Source of the DNA: Pseudomonadota bacterium
GTDB lineage: Bacteria > Pseudomonadota > Alphaproteobacteria > Rhizobiales > Xanthobacteraceae
DNA length: 64,000 nucleotides
Direction of reading: 5' to 3'
Assembly: GCA_023451825.1 (NCBI GenBank)
Contig: JAEXYA010000034.1
Coordinates: 1 to 64,000 of the forward strand
Numbering within the stretch: position 1 is the first letter of the stretch; every line of letters begins with the position of its first letter. A program made the translations under genes and the position numbers. Shown here piece after piece: positions 35,214 through 43,127 of the stretch. The notes beneath the pieces were generated by a model. That model saw only the letters and a list, made by a program, of their open reading frames with translations. It made no database searches and was not told the origin of the DNA.

Positions 35214-35699
35214 ATGAAGGGCGACCCGAAGGTCATCGAATTTCTCAACAAGGGTCTGCGCAGCGAGCTGACCGCCATCAGCCAGTATTGGTTGCACTTC
35301 CGCCTGCTGAACCATTGGGGTCTCCTCGACATGGCCAAGATGTGGCGCAAGGAGTCCATCGAAGAGATGGTCCATGCCGACCGTTTCACCGATCGCATCC
35401 TGTTCCTGGACGGCTTCCCGAACATGCAGGTGCTCGATCCGTTGAAGATCGGCCAGAACGTCAAGGAAATCATCGAGTGCGATCTGGCCGCCGAAATCGG
35501 CGCCCGCACCCTGTATCAGGAAGCGGCCACTTACTGCCGCAGCGTCGGTGATTACGTCTCGAAGGATTTGTTCGAAGCGCTGATGAAGGACGAGGAAGGT
35601 CACATCGACTTCCTCGAAACCCAACTCGACCTTATCGAGCGCATCGGCATCGAGCTCTACACCCAGAAGCACATGGGTGGCCTCGAAGGCGAGCACTAA
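35214..35699 (+). CDS. bfr: Bacterioferritin
   Basis: A 161-residue haem-containing ferritin that forms 24-subunit iron-storage cages. The ferroxidase ligands E18, E51 and H54 are present, E94 and E127/H130 are in the expected segments (ECDLAAEIGART, KDEEGHIDFLE), and M52 is the haem axial ligand. ATG 35214 follows ATAGGAGAGCATC. Bfd lies upstream on the same strand, and the ICE palindrome in between indicates Irr control by analogy with known systems. Confidence 0.96.
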   Translation: MKGDPKVIEFLNKGLRSELTAISQYWLHFRLLNHWGLLDMAKMWRKESIEEMVHADRFTDRILFLDGFPNMQVLDPLKIGQNVKEIIECDLAAEIGARTLYQEAATYCRSVGDYVSKDLFEALMKDEEGHIDFLETQLDLIERIGIELYTQKHMGGLEGEH

Positions 35700-35719
35700 G
35701 CCTGATCCCGCCCGGTGTC

Positions 35720-36313
35720 TTAATAGATGCCGGGCAATCTTGCCCGCCCCGGATCAAGCCGGGGCGGTGCCGGCATCGCGCAATTGGCGAATGCTGCCCG
35801 TGCTGCACCCCAGGCGCCTTGCACAGGGTAATCGACCGCCGTGCGCCCTCCGTTGATCGACCTGATCCGGACGTGAAGCGTCGCAGCCTTCTCGAGTTCG
35901 GCAACAAATAACGCAACCGCATCAGGCTCTTCGATGACGATGATCTGGTTGCCGCGCACCACGCGGGTGGGCACGATTTCATGGCCGGGCAGGTCGTCAA
36001 AGCGATAACCCAGCGTCGTATTCAGCAGGCTGCCGATCTTGAAATCGAACGCGAAGCGGACCAGCGGCCGCTGTCCGGGCATGCAAGTGAGCAGCAGCGA
36101 CGATACGCGCGGATATTCGACATTGCTGTTCGACGCTTCCCCATAGACGTAAGCGCTCGGCAAGGCGGTGCCCGTGACGCGGTCGATCTGGCGCGGAATC
36201 CACCAATCGTGGATTCGCATCTCGCCTTCCTCCGTCACGAAAGAATCGCGCGTGCAGCCGCCGAGCACCGCGCTCGCAGCCGCGATCATGCAAATCGACG
36301 CAACGCCACGCAC
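35720..36313 (-). CDS. Hypothetical lipoprotein
   Basis: A 197-residue protein. The N-terminus is a lipoprotein signal (SAVLGGC, lipidated C20) when the GTG at 36313, 5 bases after GGGGAGAG, is used as start; a TTG at 36334 in the same frame is the longer alternative. The mature part has a beta-rich look (LLLTCMPGQRPLVRFAFDFKIG, TRVVRGNQIIVIEEPDAVALFV) and three cysteines. I do not recognise the family. It is probably an outer-membrane or inner-membrane-anchored periplasmic protein and stands alone between bfr and a flavin-enzyme gene. Confidence 0.7.
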   Translation of the reverse strand: MRGVASICMIAAASAVLGGCTRDSFVTEEGEMRIHDWWIPRQIDRVTGTALPSAYVYGEASNSNVEYPRVSSLLLTCMPGQRPLVRFAFDFKIGSLLNTTLGYRFDDLPGHEIVPTRVVRGNQIIVIEEPDAVALFVAELEKAATLHVRIRSINGGRTAVDYPVQGAWGAARAAFANCAMPAPPRLDPGRARLPGIY

Positions 36314-36420
36314 AGATGCTCTCCCCAAGCGCAATGATGATGCAACTTTAGGGTGCTAAATGCAAGGTCGGTTGCGGCGTGCTTGTGGCAGCCTTGGGAC
36401 AGACTTGCGGCAGCCGGAGG

Positions 36421-37044
36421 TTACAGATTTTTGCGATAGGCGACTTCGATTTCGCCTTGGCTCATCGGCTTGTCGCCCTCGGGCTTGGTGTCGGCCTTGG
36501 TCTGGTCGAACACCATTTCCGAAATCGAGGGCATCACGTCGCGCTTCACCTGGACCTCGGGTGACCACAGTTTCGAGCGCATCAGGGCCTTACCGCAATG
36601 GAAGTAGGCCTCCGTCACCGTGATGCAGAGGACCGCGCGCGGCGGCTTGCCGAACTCTTCCATGGTGGCCATGAGTGCCGGATCTTTCGACAATTTGGCA
36701 ACGCCACTGACACGCAGGGTGTCGTCGATGCCCGGTACGAAGAAAATCAGCTGCACATGGCCGCTGCCGTTCAACACGTTCTGGAACGTATCGATGCGGT
36801 TATTGCCGGGGCGGTCGGGCAGGTGCAGTTCGGTGGGCGAGGCGATCTGCACGAAGCCGACGCCGCCGCCGCGCGGCGAGGCATCGACGGTGCCATCGGG
36901 ACCGGAAGAGGCGAGCACGCAGAACGGCGACAACGAGATGAATTTGCTGGAATGGGCGTCTAGCGTCGGACGTGCCTTGGCGATCACGCGCGGATGCGGG
37001 TTGGGATAGATGTCGCGCAGCTTTTCCGCGGTCACGTCGGTCAT
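36421..37044 (-). CDS. Pyridoxamine 5'-phosphate oxidase-family protein
   Basis: A 207-residue split-barrel flavin-binding protein of the PPOX-like, MSMEG_1061 type (FMN or F420 oxidoreductases). Typical segments are FISLSPFCVLASSGPDGTVDASPRGG (residues about 35-60), LHLPDRPGNNRIDTFQNVL (phosphate-binding) and VQLIFFVPGIDDTLRVSG; the C-terminal segment AYFHCGKALMRSKLW is also typical. ATG 37044 gives the family N-terminus; the upstream extension is not conserved-looking. Substrate is unknown. Confidence 0.85.
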   Translation of the reverse strand: MTDVTAEKLRDIYPNPHPRVIAKARPTLDAHSSKFISLSPFCVLASSGPDGTVDASPRGGGVGFVQIASPTELHLPDRPGNNRIDTFQNVLNGSGHVQLIFFVPGIDDTLRVSGVAKLSKDPALMATMEEFGKPPRAVLCITVTEAYFHCGKALMRSKLWSPEVQVKRDVMPSISEMVFDQTKADTKPEGDKPMSQGEIEVAYRKNL

Positions 37045-37144
37045 GTCAGCTCTCCAGTCGATTTGCAGTGCAAAATAACATGCGACTTCGGTCACGCAAA
37101 GTTGTTCGGAGGTGCCGGTGGGCTGGAATCGCAACAGTCGGCGA

Positions 37145-37564
37145 CTAGCGCGCTCGCTGTCGTGGCCCGTCGATGACCCCGGCGCAAAACAGCGAGCACC
37201 AGATGATCACCGGCTGCAAAGCCAGGCGTGGTCCGTGATACCACCAGCTATTGCCGATCAGGGGCATCTCGATGCCGTCGATGGCGTGTTTGAAATTGGC
37301 CGGCCAGACGCAGAGGGCATAGAGCGCCAGCGTGACGCCGGCCCACCAGCGCAGCCGTGTGGACGACAGCAATGCGGCTGATGCTGCGATCTCGAAGACG
37401 CCGGTGGCGAGGATGACCTCGCGTGGGAAAGGCACCCAGGCCGGCGTGATCAGCAGCAAGGTGTCCGGCACCAGCAGATGCGCGATCCCGGCCGCCGAAT
37501 AAAACAGAGCGAACACCCCGCGCATCACGTCACGCTTCGCCGCCAAGGCCGTCGTCCCCGCCAT
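37145..37564 (-). CDS. DoxX-like small membrane protein
   Basis: A 139-residue protein with four hydrophobic segments (about residues 14-32, 47-65, 70-90, 112-130). The pattern FYSAAGIAHLLVPD followed by GVFEIAASAALL and WAGVTLALYALCVWPANFKHA fits the DoxX/DoxD-like family. Its start overlaps the stop of the DUF2188 gene by one base (TAATG), so the two are co-translated. DoxX relatives are linked to redox and thiol homeostasis; the role here is unknown. Confidence 0.82.
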   Translation of the reverse strand: MAGTTALAAKRDVMRGVFALFYSAAGIAHLLVPDTLLLITPAWVPFPREVILATGVFEIAASAALLSSTRLRWWAGVTLALYALCVWPANFKHAIDGIEMPLIGNSWWYHGPRLALQPVIIWCSLFCAGVIDGPRQRAR

Positions 37565-37806
37565 TATTTATCGACGATGTTGGTATTCGGCCGGTCGTTA
37601 CCCGCAGCGGTTTCCTCGTGCCACTTGCCGTTTTCATCTTCGTAAGAGATGACCTCGGTGCGGCCTGGCGTGCGCTGTTCCGCTGCCGCGCGGCGTGCCG
37701 CCGCGAGCGCACGCTCGCGAGTCGGAAAAGGCTCCGAAAACACCGCGCCGACCTTGTAGGCCCATCCGCCATCGTGCTCGACGATCGTGTAGGTGACTTC
37801 TGCCAT
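37564..37806 (-). CDS. DUF2188 domain protein
   Basis: An 80-residue soluble protein. The sequence YTIVEHDGGWAYKVGAVFSEPFPTRERALAAARRAAAEQR is the DUF2188 pattern (a short beta-hairpin-helix domain often found in stress-related small proteins). ATG 37806 was chosen because the upstream codons are basic and carry no family residues. It is co-transcribed with the DoxX-like gene downstream. Confidence 0.8.
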   Translation of the reverse strand: MAEVTYTIVEHDGGWAYKVGAVFSEPFPTRERALAAARRAAAEQRTPGRTEVISYEDENGKWHEETAAGNDRPNTNIVDK

Positions 37807-37994
37807 GGTGCTCTCGCTTGCTGTACGGACGGCGTCGCCGCCGATCATAACGCATCCGCCTGCATGCTCCAACGATCGCCTCCGGCGGTCGCTGCGCTGC
37901 GACACGCGCGGTGCATCTTGGCTTGCATGGACGCCGTGCTAGCATCCACTGCAAGCGGCCCGGTCATGGAAGGTGGTCGCAGGGGAGGATCATC

Positions 37995-39062
37995 ATGCCG
38001 CATCATGCGCGCACAATTCTTGCCGCCACATTGTCGCTGTTCGTCTCGGTGGCGGTCGATGCTGCCGATTATCCCGCGCCGAAAGAGGCCGACTGGATCG
38101 CGAAGGATTTCAGGTTTCATACCGGCCATGTCATGCCGGAACTGAAGCTGCATTATACGACGATCGGGGAGCCGAGCGGGCAGCCGGTTCTGGTGCTGCA
38201 CGGCACCGCAGGTTCGGCGCGCAGCATGTTGACGCCGGGGTTTGCCGGCGAATTGTTCGGCGCCGGGCAGGCGCTCGATGCCGGCAAATACTACATCATC
38301 ATTCCCGACGGCATCGGCCACGGCGCATCGTCAAAGCCGTCGGACGGCATGCGCACGGCCTTTCCCAAATACAATTACGACGACATGGTGGATGCGCAGC
38401 ACCGGCTGATCACCGAAGGGCTCGGGATCAAGCATCTGCGCCTGGTGATCGGCAATTCCATGGGCGGCATGCATGCCTGGATCTGGGGCAGCAAATATCC
38501 CGATGCGATGGACGCGCTGGTGCCGATGGCCGCACAGCCGACGGAGATGAGCGCGCGCAACTGGATGATGCGGCGCATGATGGTGGAGACCGTGCGCGCC
38601 GATCCCGACTATAAAGGTGGCAACTACACATCGCAGCCCGGCATGATGAAATATGCTTCGGTGATGTTCGGCATCGCGACGGCGGGCGGCACGCTGGCCT
38701 ATCAGCAATTGGCACCGACAGCGGCTGCGGCCGACAAGAATGTGGATGATCGCCTCAAGGCGCCGTTCGTGGCAGATGCCAATGACTTCATCTATCAATG
38801 GGAGTCGTCGCGCGATTACAACGCATCGGCCGCGCTGGAGAAGATCGCGGCCTCGGTGCTGGCCATCAATGCAGCGGATGACGAGCGCAATCCGCCGGAG
38901 ACGGGTTTGATGGACGCGGCGATGAAGCGGATCAAGCAGGGGAAACTGTTGCTGATCCCTGCGAGCAACGAGACGCGCGGGCATCTCACCACGGGATCGG
39001 CGAAGTTTTACAAGAAAGAGCTGCAGGAGCTATTGCAGACCGCCCCGCAGCGGACGATGTGA
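37995..39062 (+). CDS. Exported alpha/beta hydrolase, MetX-like
   Basis: A 355-residue alpha/beta-hydrolase-fold protein with a signal peptide (residues 1-23, VAVDAA-D). The nucleophile elbow is GNSMGGMHAW (Ser about residue 157), in the form seen in the homoserine-acetyltransferase-like group; the catalytic Asp is probably in NAADDERNPPE and the His in TRGHLTT. ATG 37995 follows AGGGGAGGATC. The export signal argues against a role in methionine synthesis; a periplasmic esterase or acylase is more likely. A terminator follows between this gene and the collagen-like gene. Confidence 0.85.
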   Translation: MPHHARTILAATLSLFVSVAVDAADYPAPKEADWIAKDFRFHTGHVMPELKLHYTTIGEPSGQPVLVLHGTAGSARSMLTPGFAGELFGAGQALDAGKYYIIIPDGIGHGASSKPSDGMRTAFPKYNYDDMVDAQHRLITEGLGIKHLRLVIGNSMGGMHAWIWGSKYPDAMDALVPMAAQPTEMSARNWMMRRMMVETVRADPDYKGGNYTSQPGMMKYASVMFGIATAGGTLAYQQLAPTAAAADKNVDDRLKAPFVADANDFIYQWESSRDYNASAALEKIAASVLAINAADDERNPPETGLMDAAMKRIKQGKLLLIPASNETRGHLTTGSAKFYKKELQELLQTAPQRTM

Positions 39063-39066
39063 GAGA

Positions 39067-39096
39067 CAAAAAAGCGGCACGAGATGCCCGTGCCGC
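39067..39096. terminator. Intrinsic terminator for the collagen-like gene
   Basis: GCGGCACG / CGTGCCGC 8-bp stem (39074-39096) with a 7-base loop. On the minus strand the stem is followed by six T residues, so it ends the gene at 39126-39704. Confidence 0.8.
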
Positions 39097-39125
39097 CTGA
39101 TCGCTCGACGTCATCGATACGTCGC

Positions 39126-39704
39126 TCAGTCGTCCTTCTTCTTCCGCTTCTTCTTTTTCTTGCCGGTGTCGTGGTCATCGTCAACCGGTTCGGCTGCAGC
39201 CGTTTCCGTCTCGATCATGGCGGCGACGCGCTCGGCCATGTCCTGCTGCTCGCGCAGCAGTGCGGCTTCGCGTTCGGCCTCTTCGCGCGCGCGCGTCTTG
39301 CGATGGTCTTCCCACGCATCGAAGATCATGTGCAGCCAGGGCACGATCTGCTCGAACGACGGCAGCGTGCCGGGCGGGCCCTGTTCACCGCGCGGGCCTT
39401 GCTCGCCCTGAATGCCGGGTTTGCCATCGATGCCCGGCTTGCCCTGCGGACCCTGCTCGCCGCGCGGACCCTGCGGGCCGGCTTTGCCGACGGGGCCGGC
39501 CGCGCCGGCCTTGCCGAGCGGGCCTTGATCGCCGCGCGGGCCTTTGGCGCCTGGCTTGCCGGGGGCACCGGGCTTGCCGGCGATGCCGGGCTTGCCCTGT
39601 GCGCCTTCCGGGCCGGGGCGGCCGGGATGCCCCTGTGGGCCGGGGGCGCCGGGCTCACCGCGCGGACCGCGCACGCCGCCGCGGCTGATCGTCTCTTTCG
39701 CCAC
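39126..39704 (-). CDS. Collagen-like triple-helix repeat protein, no export signal
   Basis: A 192-residue protein. Residues about 10-114 are 35 uninterrupted Gly-X-Y triplets, many with Pro at X and charged residues at Y (GEP, GPR, GKP, GEQ). Residues 115-170 form a charged helix and probable coiled coil (MIFDAWEDHRKTRAREEAERE, ALLREQQDMAERVAAMIE), and the tail is acidic then polylysine (KKKKKRKKK). There is no signal peptide or membrane segment. GTG 39704 is preferred because GGAG lies 8 bases before it; GTG 39713 would add three residues. The coiled coil could trimerise the helix. Function unknown. Confidence 0.82.
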   Translation of the reverse strand: MAKETISRGGVRGPRGEPGAPGPQGHPGRPGPEGAQGKPGIAGKPGAPGKPGAKGPRGDQGPLGKAGAAGPVGKAGPQGPRGEQGPQGKPGIDGKPGIQGEQGPRGEQGPPGTLPSFEQIVPWLHMIFDAWEDHRKTRAREEAEREAALLREQQDMAERVAAMIETETAAAEPVDDDHDTGKKKKKRKKKDD

Positions 39705-39788
39705 GCTTTTCACTCCATTCGTGATTCCAGTTGCGTGGCTTTTAACAGGGGATGGATGACGGCATCAATTCTGCAGGGGCAGGTGTCA

Positions 39789-40082
39789 TCAGGCCTGCGG
39801 ACGGGCTTCGCGGGCGTGCCAGATGCGAGCGATCGTCGTGACGCCATTGAGCGGATTGTGACGGAAGCGGATCACATAGGCCGATCGACCAAACGGTACG
39901 TAGAGATCACGCAATCCGGCACGTCCCACCGGTGTGCCTCGATCCGGGAATGACGCGAGTGAATCAATGCCACGACTGATCTCAAAAATCGCGCGCTGCG
40001 CCGAGTCCACGTGGCGAGAAGCGAGGAACACCTGCAATCTTTCGAGGTCTGCCCGGGCAGCGCGCGAAAGACGGATCGTCAC
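39789..40082 (-). CDS. RelE/ParE-family toxin
   Basis: A 97-residue toxin with the RelE/ParE fold pattern: LSRAARADLERLQVFLASR (N-terminal helices), SFPDRGTPVGRAGLRDLYVPFG and the terminal strand VTTIARIWHARE. ParE toxins poison gyrase; related RelE proteins cut mRNA, and sequence alone does not decide. Start is GTG 40082, three bases after the antitoxin stop. The pair is a type II toxin-antitoxin cassette. Confidence 0.85.
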   Translation of the reverse strand: MTIRLSRAARADLERLQVFLASRHVDSAQRAIFEISRGIDSLASFPDRGTPVGRAGLRDLYVPFGRSAYVIRFRHNPLNGVTTIARIWHAREARPQA

Positions 40083-40085
40083 GAT

Positions 40086-40403
40086 CTAGACTTTGCGCAA
40101 TTTCGGCGGCGGCAACTCGTTCGCGGTGCCCCAGCTCTGCATCCAGGCTTTGGCCTCGTTCCAAGGCACGGCTTCGCCTGTCTGCTCCACCTCGGCGATC
40201 ATGCGGTCATCCTCCGCCAGCGCTTCCGCGGACCACGCGCCCTCACCGGCTTCGCGGAGGGCATGCAGATCAGGCGCCATCAACAAGTCGTCGCCGACCA
40301 GTTCGGCGACGAGATCGGACACGCTGATGCCGCGCGCTTCAGCCTGCGCGTTCAGCAGTTCCGCCGTTTCGGCATCGACCTCAATGTGAACCTTGGAGTT
40401 CAT
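40086..40403 (-). CDS. ParD-type antitoxin
   Basis: A 105-residue protein immediately upstream of the ParE-like toxin. The N-terminus is a ribbon-helix-helix-like domain (SKVHIEVDAETAELLNAQAEARGISVSDLVAELV, residues about 3-36), followed by an acidic tail that would wrap the toxin. ATG 40403 gives this domain intact; the open frame continues upstream through non-coding-looking sequence. It probably represses its own promoter. Confidence 0.8.
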   Translation of the reverse strand: MNSKVHIEVDAETAELLNAQAEARGISVSDLVAELVGDDLLMAPDLHALREAGEGAWSAEALAEDDRMIAEVEQTGEAVPWNEAKAWMQSWGTANELPPPKLRKV

Positions 40404-40513
40404 GATCGGAGGATAGCAGAACCGGAAAAGTTGTCGAGAAACGCATTGCGGCTTTGATGCGAACCGATCTTGTTCTGGCTGCGTCAAAGGGGCGGCTCAC
40501 AGGGAGACAAGCC

Positions 40514-40708
40514 ATGTTGCCGTCCATGCGGTTGAAACTCGCATCGCTGCTGTTCGGCGCCTTATGGGCGCTCGGCATGTTCTGGTGGAGCGGCGCATAC
40601 AATGTGTCCAATGCGCTTGTGCTCGCCGCCTGCGGCGCTTGCGCCGGCTATGGCTGGTACTGGCTGATGCGCGGTGTCATCGCGCGCGGGCGCGTGCCGG
40701 AGCACTAG
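40514..40708 (+). CDS. Small two-helix membrane protein
   Basis: A 64-residue protein with two hydrophobic segments (LASLLFGALWALGMFWW, residues about 9-25, and ALVLAACGACAGYGWYWLM, about 34-52) and a short basic tail. ATG 40514 follows AGGGAGACAAGCC, a good ribosome binding site. It is divergent from parD. I do not know a family name. Confidence 0.65.
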   Translation: MLPSMRLKLASLLFGALWALGMFWWSGAYNVSNALVLAACGACAGYGWYWLMRGVIARGRVPEH

Positions 40709-40755
40709 CGCATGATCCCGAAACGTGGAGGCCGGTTTCCGGACCAGATCATGCG
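40709..40755. repeat. Dispersed hairpin repeat (family G)
   Basis: CGCATGATC at the left pairs with GATCATGCG at the right, with a nested CCGG-rich stem between. I recognise this as a very common intergenic element in Bradyrhizobium-type genomes, from memory. Confidence 0.75.
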
Positions 40756-40767
40756 CAAGGCAAATCG

Positions 40768-41076
40768 CTAACCGCTCGCCGGCACGTCGATGCCGTCGGC
40801 CGAATATTGCTTGATCTTGTTGCGCATGGTGCGGACGGAGACGCCGAGCACGCGTGCCGCATGGGTCCGGTTTCCGTCGCAGCGCGCCAGTGTCTGCAGC
40901 ATCAATTCGCGCTCGACTTCCTCGACGGTGGCGCCCACCAGCATCGGCACCACTTCGCTCGGCTCCGACGCCGGCACCAGCGCGTCGGCATCGAAGAAGC
41001 CGTCGGCGTGATGGTCGCCATCATGGTCGGCGCCATCGCGCGGGCAAAAATCGTCATTGATGAAGCTCTGGGACAT
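40768..41076 (-). CDS. Fis-type helix-turn-helix protein, FlbD-C-terminus-like
   Basis: A 102-residue protein. The C-terminal 55 residues are a Fis-type DNA-binding domain (VEEVERELMLQTLARCDGNRTHAARVLGVSVRTMRNKIKQY) that closely resembles the C-terminus of the flagellar regulator FlbD, but there is no receiver or AAA+ domain. The N-terminal 45 residues are Asp/His-rich (DGADHDGDHHADGFFDAD) and may bind metal. ATG 41076 gives this layout. No flagellar gene is in the window, so the target is unknown. It could be a derived nucleoid or regulatory protein. Confidence 0.75.
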   Translation of the reverse strand: MSQSFINDDFCPRDGADHDGDHHADGFFDADALVPASEPSEVVPMLVGATVEEVERELMLQTLARCDGNRTHAARVLGVSVRTMRNKIKQYSADGIDVPASG

Positions 41077-41207
41077 CGGCCATCTCCCGATCGACGCAGG
41101 CTTTGCTGGCGCAAAGCGCAGACGCAACACGAACAGCCCCCCAGCCGAACCGGCAGGGTGGGCGCGTATGGTTAACGAGAGGTTAACAGGCGTCCGGTGC
41201 GTTATCC

Positions 41208-42146
41208 TCAACGCATGCCGAAGCGGCCGAGGCTGTTATACGCGCTCACCAGCTGGTTGTAGTCGCGCAGCAGCCGGCCCGGCGATCCCTCGACCATCCA
41301 CTCGCTGCCCGGCTGCATCATCATCTTCTGGCCGGACGTATAGGGCACCTTGTCGCGGATGCGGCGCATCAGCTGCTTGGCCGTGACCAGCACCGATTTC
41401 ACATTGCCGGTGAACATGGAATTGACCTTGCCGCCATCGGCAGCGTTGGCCTCCTCAAAACCCTTCACGGTGGCCTCGAAGTCGCTCACCGCCTTGGTGA
41501 TCGCCTCGATATCCGGCTTGTCGGTGTCCTGCAGGCGCAGCACGCGCTTGGCGTCGATCATGATGAGCTCGACATAGTAGCGCGTCTTCTTGCCTTCCTT
41601 GGCCTCGATCTCCTTGAGCTGTTCGAGCTTGCGCCGGTCATTGATGACATCGACATTGGCGCGCAGCATCTTGTCGGCGACGGAGAACTCGTTCCAGGCG
41701 GCAACCAGCTTCGGATGCATGGCCTTGCCCTTGGCCATCTTGTCGTCCTTGTAGTTCTCCTGCGTGTAGTAATCGTCCGCTTCCTTCAGCAGCGGCCCGA
41801 GCGTCGTCACCGCATTGACATAGGCCGTGGCCGCCGCCTCCAGCGCCGCATCGCGCGGCTCCAGCGCATTGGCGGCTTCGACGCTCTTCTTGCAGTCGTC
41901 GGTGTCATAGATCGTATAGGTGCCGTAGATGATCCGCTCTTTTCCCGTGGGCCCGGATTTCGGCGCCCAGCTGAAATAGCGCGATTCAGACTCGCGGCTG
42001 CGCGACGACAGCCGGTTGATGCAACCCACATAGGCGTTGAGCTTTTCAGTCTCGGTGGATTTTTGCGCGACAGCGGGCGTGGTGTGCGCCGAGGTGAGTG
42101 CGAATGTCGCACCGGCGGCAACAACAAATGCGCGAAAAGAAATCAT
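41208..42146 (-). CDS. DUF3829-type exported protein
   Basis: A 312-residue protein with a signal peptide (residues 1-27, TPAVA-Q). The mature part is helical, with YVGCINRLSSRSRESESRYFSW near the start and a long KMAKGKAMHPKLVAAWNEFSVADKMLRANVDVINDRR segment, which fits the YiiG/DUF3829 family of periplasmic proteins. Function unknown. ATG 42146 follows TGGAGACCTGATCG. It borders the low-GC two-gene insert downstream of it in map order. Confidence 0.75.
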   Translation of the reverse strand: MISFRAFVVAAGATFALTSAHTTPAVAQKSTETEKLNAYVGCINRLSSRSRESESRYFSWAPKSGPTGKERIIYGTYTIYDTDDCKKSVEAANALEPRDAALEAAATAYVNAVTTLGPLLKEADDYYTQENYKDDKMAKGKAMHPKLVAAWNEFSVADKMLRANVDVINDRRKLEQLKEIEAKEGKKTRYYVELIMIDAKRVLRLQDTDKPDIEAITKAVSDFEATVKGFEEANAADGGKVNSMFTGNVKSVLVTAKQLMRRIRDKVPYTSGQKMMMQPGSEWMVEGSPGRLLRDYNQLVSAYNSLGRFGMR

Positions 42147-42335
42147 CGATCAGGTCTCCAACGCCGAGGCATGCTTCTCAATAGGGCAACGATAGGGGAG
42201 GGACGCGCGCGCAGCCAGTATGGACCGTGCATGGCGCTATGCTGCCGTCCTCGGGTTGTTCGCGATGTGGAGCGCTATTGGTTCACGCATGAATCTCAAA
42301 CGTATTCAAAGTGTATGCCCACTAGACCGATAGCG

Positions 42336-43127
42336 CTACAAAGAGCCATTGGCCGCATTCCAGAAGCTATTTTCGTCGTGCCATTCGTCGCGTTCAAGCC
42401 TGAAATTCGCAAGCCGGGCGACCTGTTCGTATGTGAATATCCTTAAGTGGCTATTCCCGTGACGATTTCGACTTATAAGACGTCGCTTGTCATCGGACGA
42501 TAGATCCGACCAGCGGCCGATAATTATGGTATATGAGAAAAATGGCTCGTCGAAACCACCGAAGGTCGTCCAGATCCGCTCAATGCGTTCTGGGTCCGCT
42601 AGCCTCACTCCTCGGCTTCCCTCGACGTGCTGACCTAGCATAGGTACATGTTGGGATTCGCGTATCAGTTCTTTCGCATAATGAACTGCATTGCGGTTGA
42701 TCCAAATCCGCCAATTTTCAATCTGATTCTCAGCTTGAGACAAACGTCGAGCGGAAGTTCCTTTTCTATTAAAGAGTCGCTCGTGGCTCGTTTCTATCTC
42801 AAATAGGTGAGCTAGTGCGCCACCCTGTGATGCCTGAAGCACACAGAAATCGGCGCGATACTGCGTGCCCACGGATGGTTTGAATAGTACTGCTAGGTCA
42901 CTATTGTCAGGAGTTCCGAGTAGGCTCGTGAGAAATCCGACGTTTTTCTCAAGGAATAACTGAAGTTGTTCTTCGCCAGGGGCTTTCGCGAGTAATTCGC
43001 AGATCTCGTAGAGTTGTGGCGCTGCAGGAGTCGGAACGCGCAACCGATTTCCAAGTCCGAGAGCGCGATCTTGGCCGATCCCAAGTATCGCACGTAGAAC
43101 TTCCTCTCCTTCGGCAGATAGGCTCAT
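42336..43127 (-). CDS. DUF4263/Shedu-like PD-(D/E)XK nuclease-type protein
   Basis: A 263-residue protein, soluble. The segment EEQLQLFLEKNVGFL (52-66) is the helical entry seen before DUF4263 domains; then come D93 in YRADFCVL, E110 and E112 in LFEIETSHERLFNRKG, and Q135 in SQAENQIENWRIWI. This D-x(n)-ExE-x(n)-Q arrangement is the PD-(D/E)XK-like core of DUF4263, the nuclease domain of the Shedu (SduA) anti-phage protein. The C-terminal 110 residues are not recognised. Its start overlaps the upstream gene's stop (ATGA), so the two are co-translated. Base composition is clearly AT-richer than the flanks. Activity and defence role are inference. Confidence 0.7.
   Translation of the reverse strand: MSLSAEGEEVLRAILGIGQDRALGLGNRLRVPTPAAPQLYEICELLAKAPGEEQLQLFLEKNVGFLTSLLGTPDNSDLAVLFKPSVGTQYRADFCVLQASQGGALAHLFEIETSHERLFNRKGTSARRLSQAENQIENWRIWINRNAVHYAKELIRESQHVPMLGQHVEGSRGVRLADPERIERIWTTFGGFDEPFFSYTIIIGRWSDLSSDDKRRLISRNRHGNSHLRIFTYEQVARLANFRLERDEWHDENSFWNAANGSL

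Noticed and set aside
42271..42337. Inverted repeat AGCGCTAT / ATAGCGCT at the left edge of the low-GC cassette
   Set aside because: Arms of only 8 bases with a 51-base spacer; it could be chance and is not paired with a similar site at the other edge.
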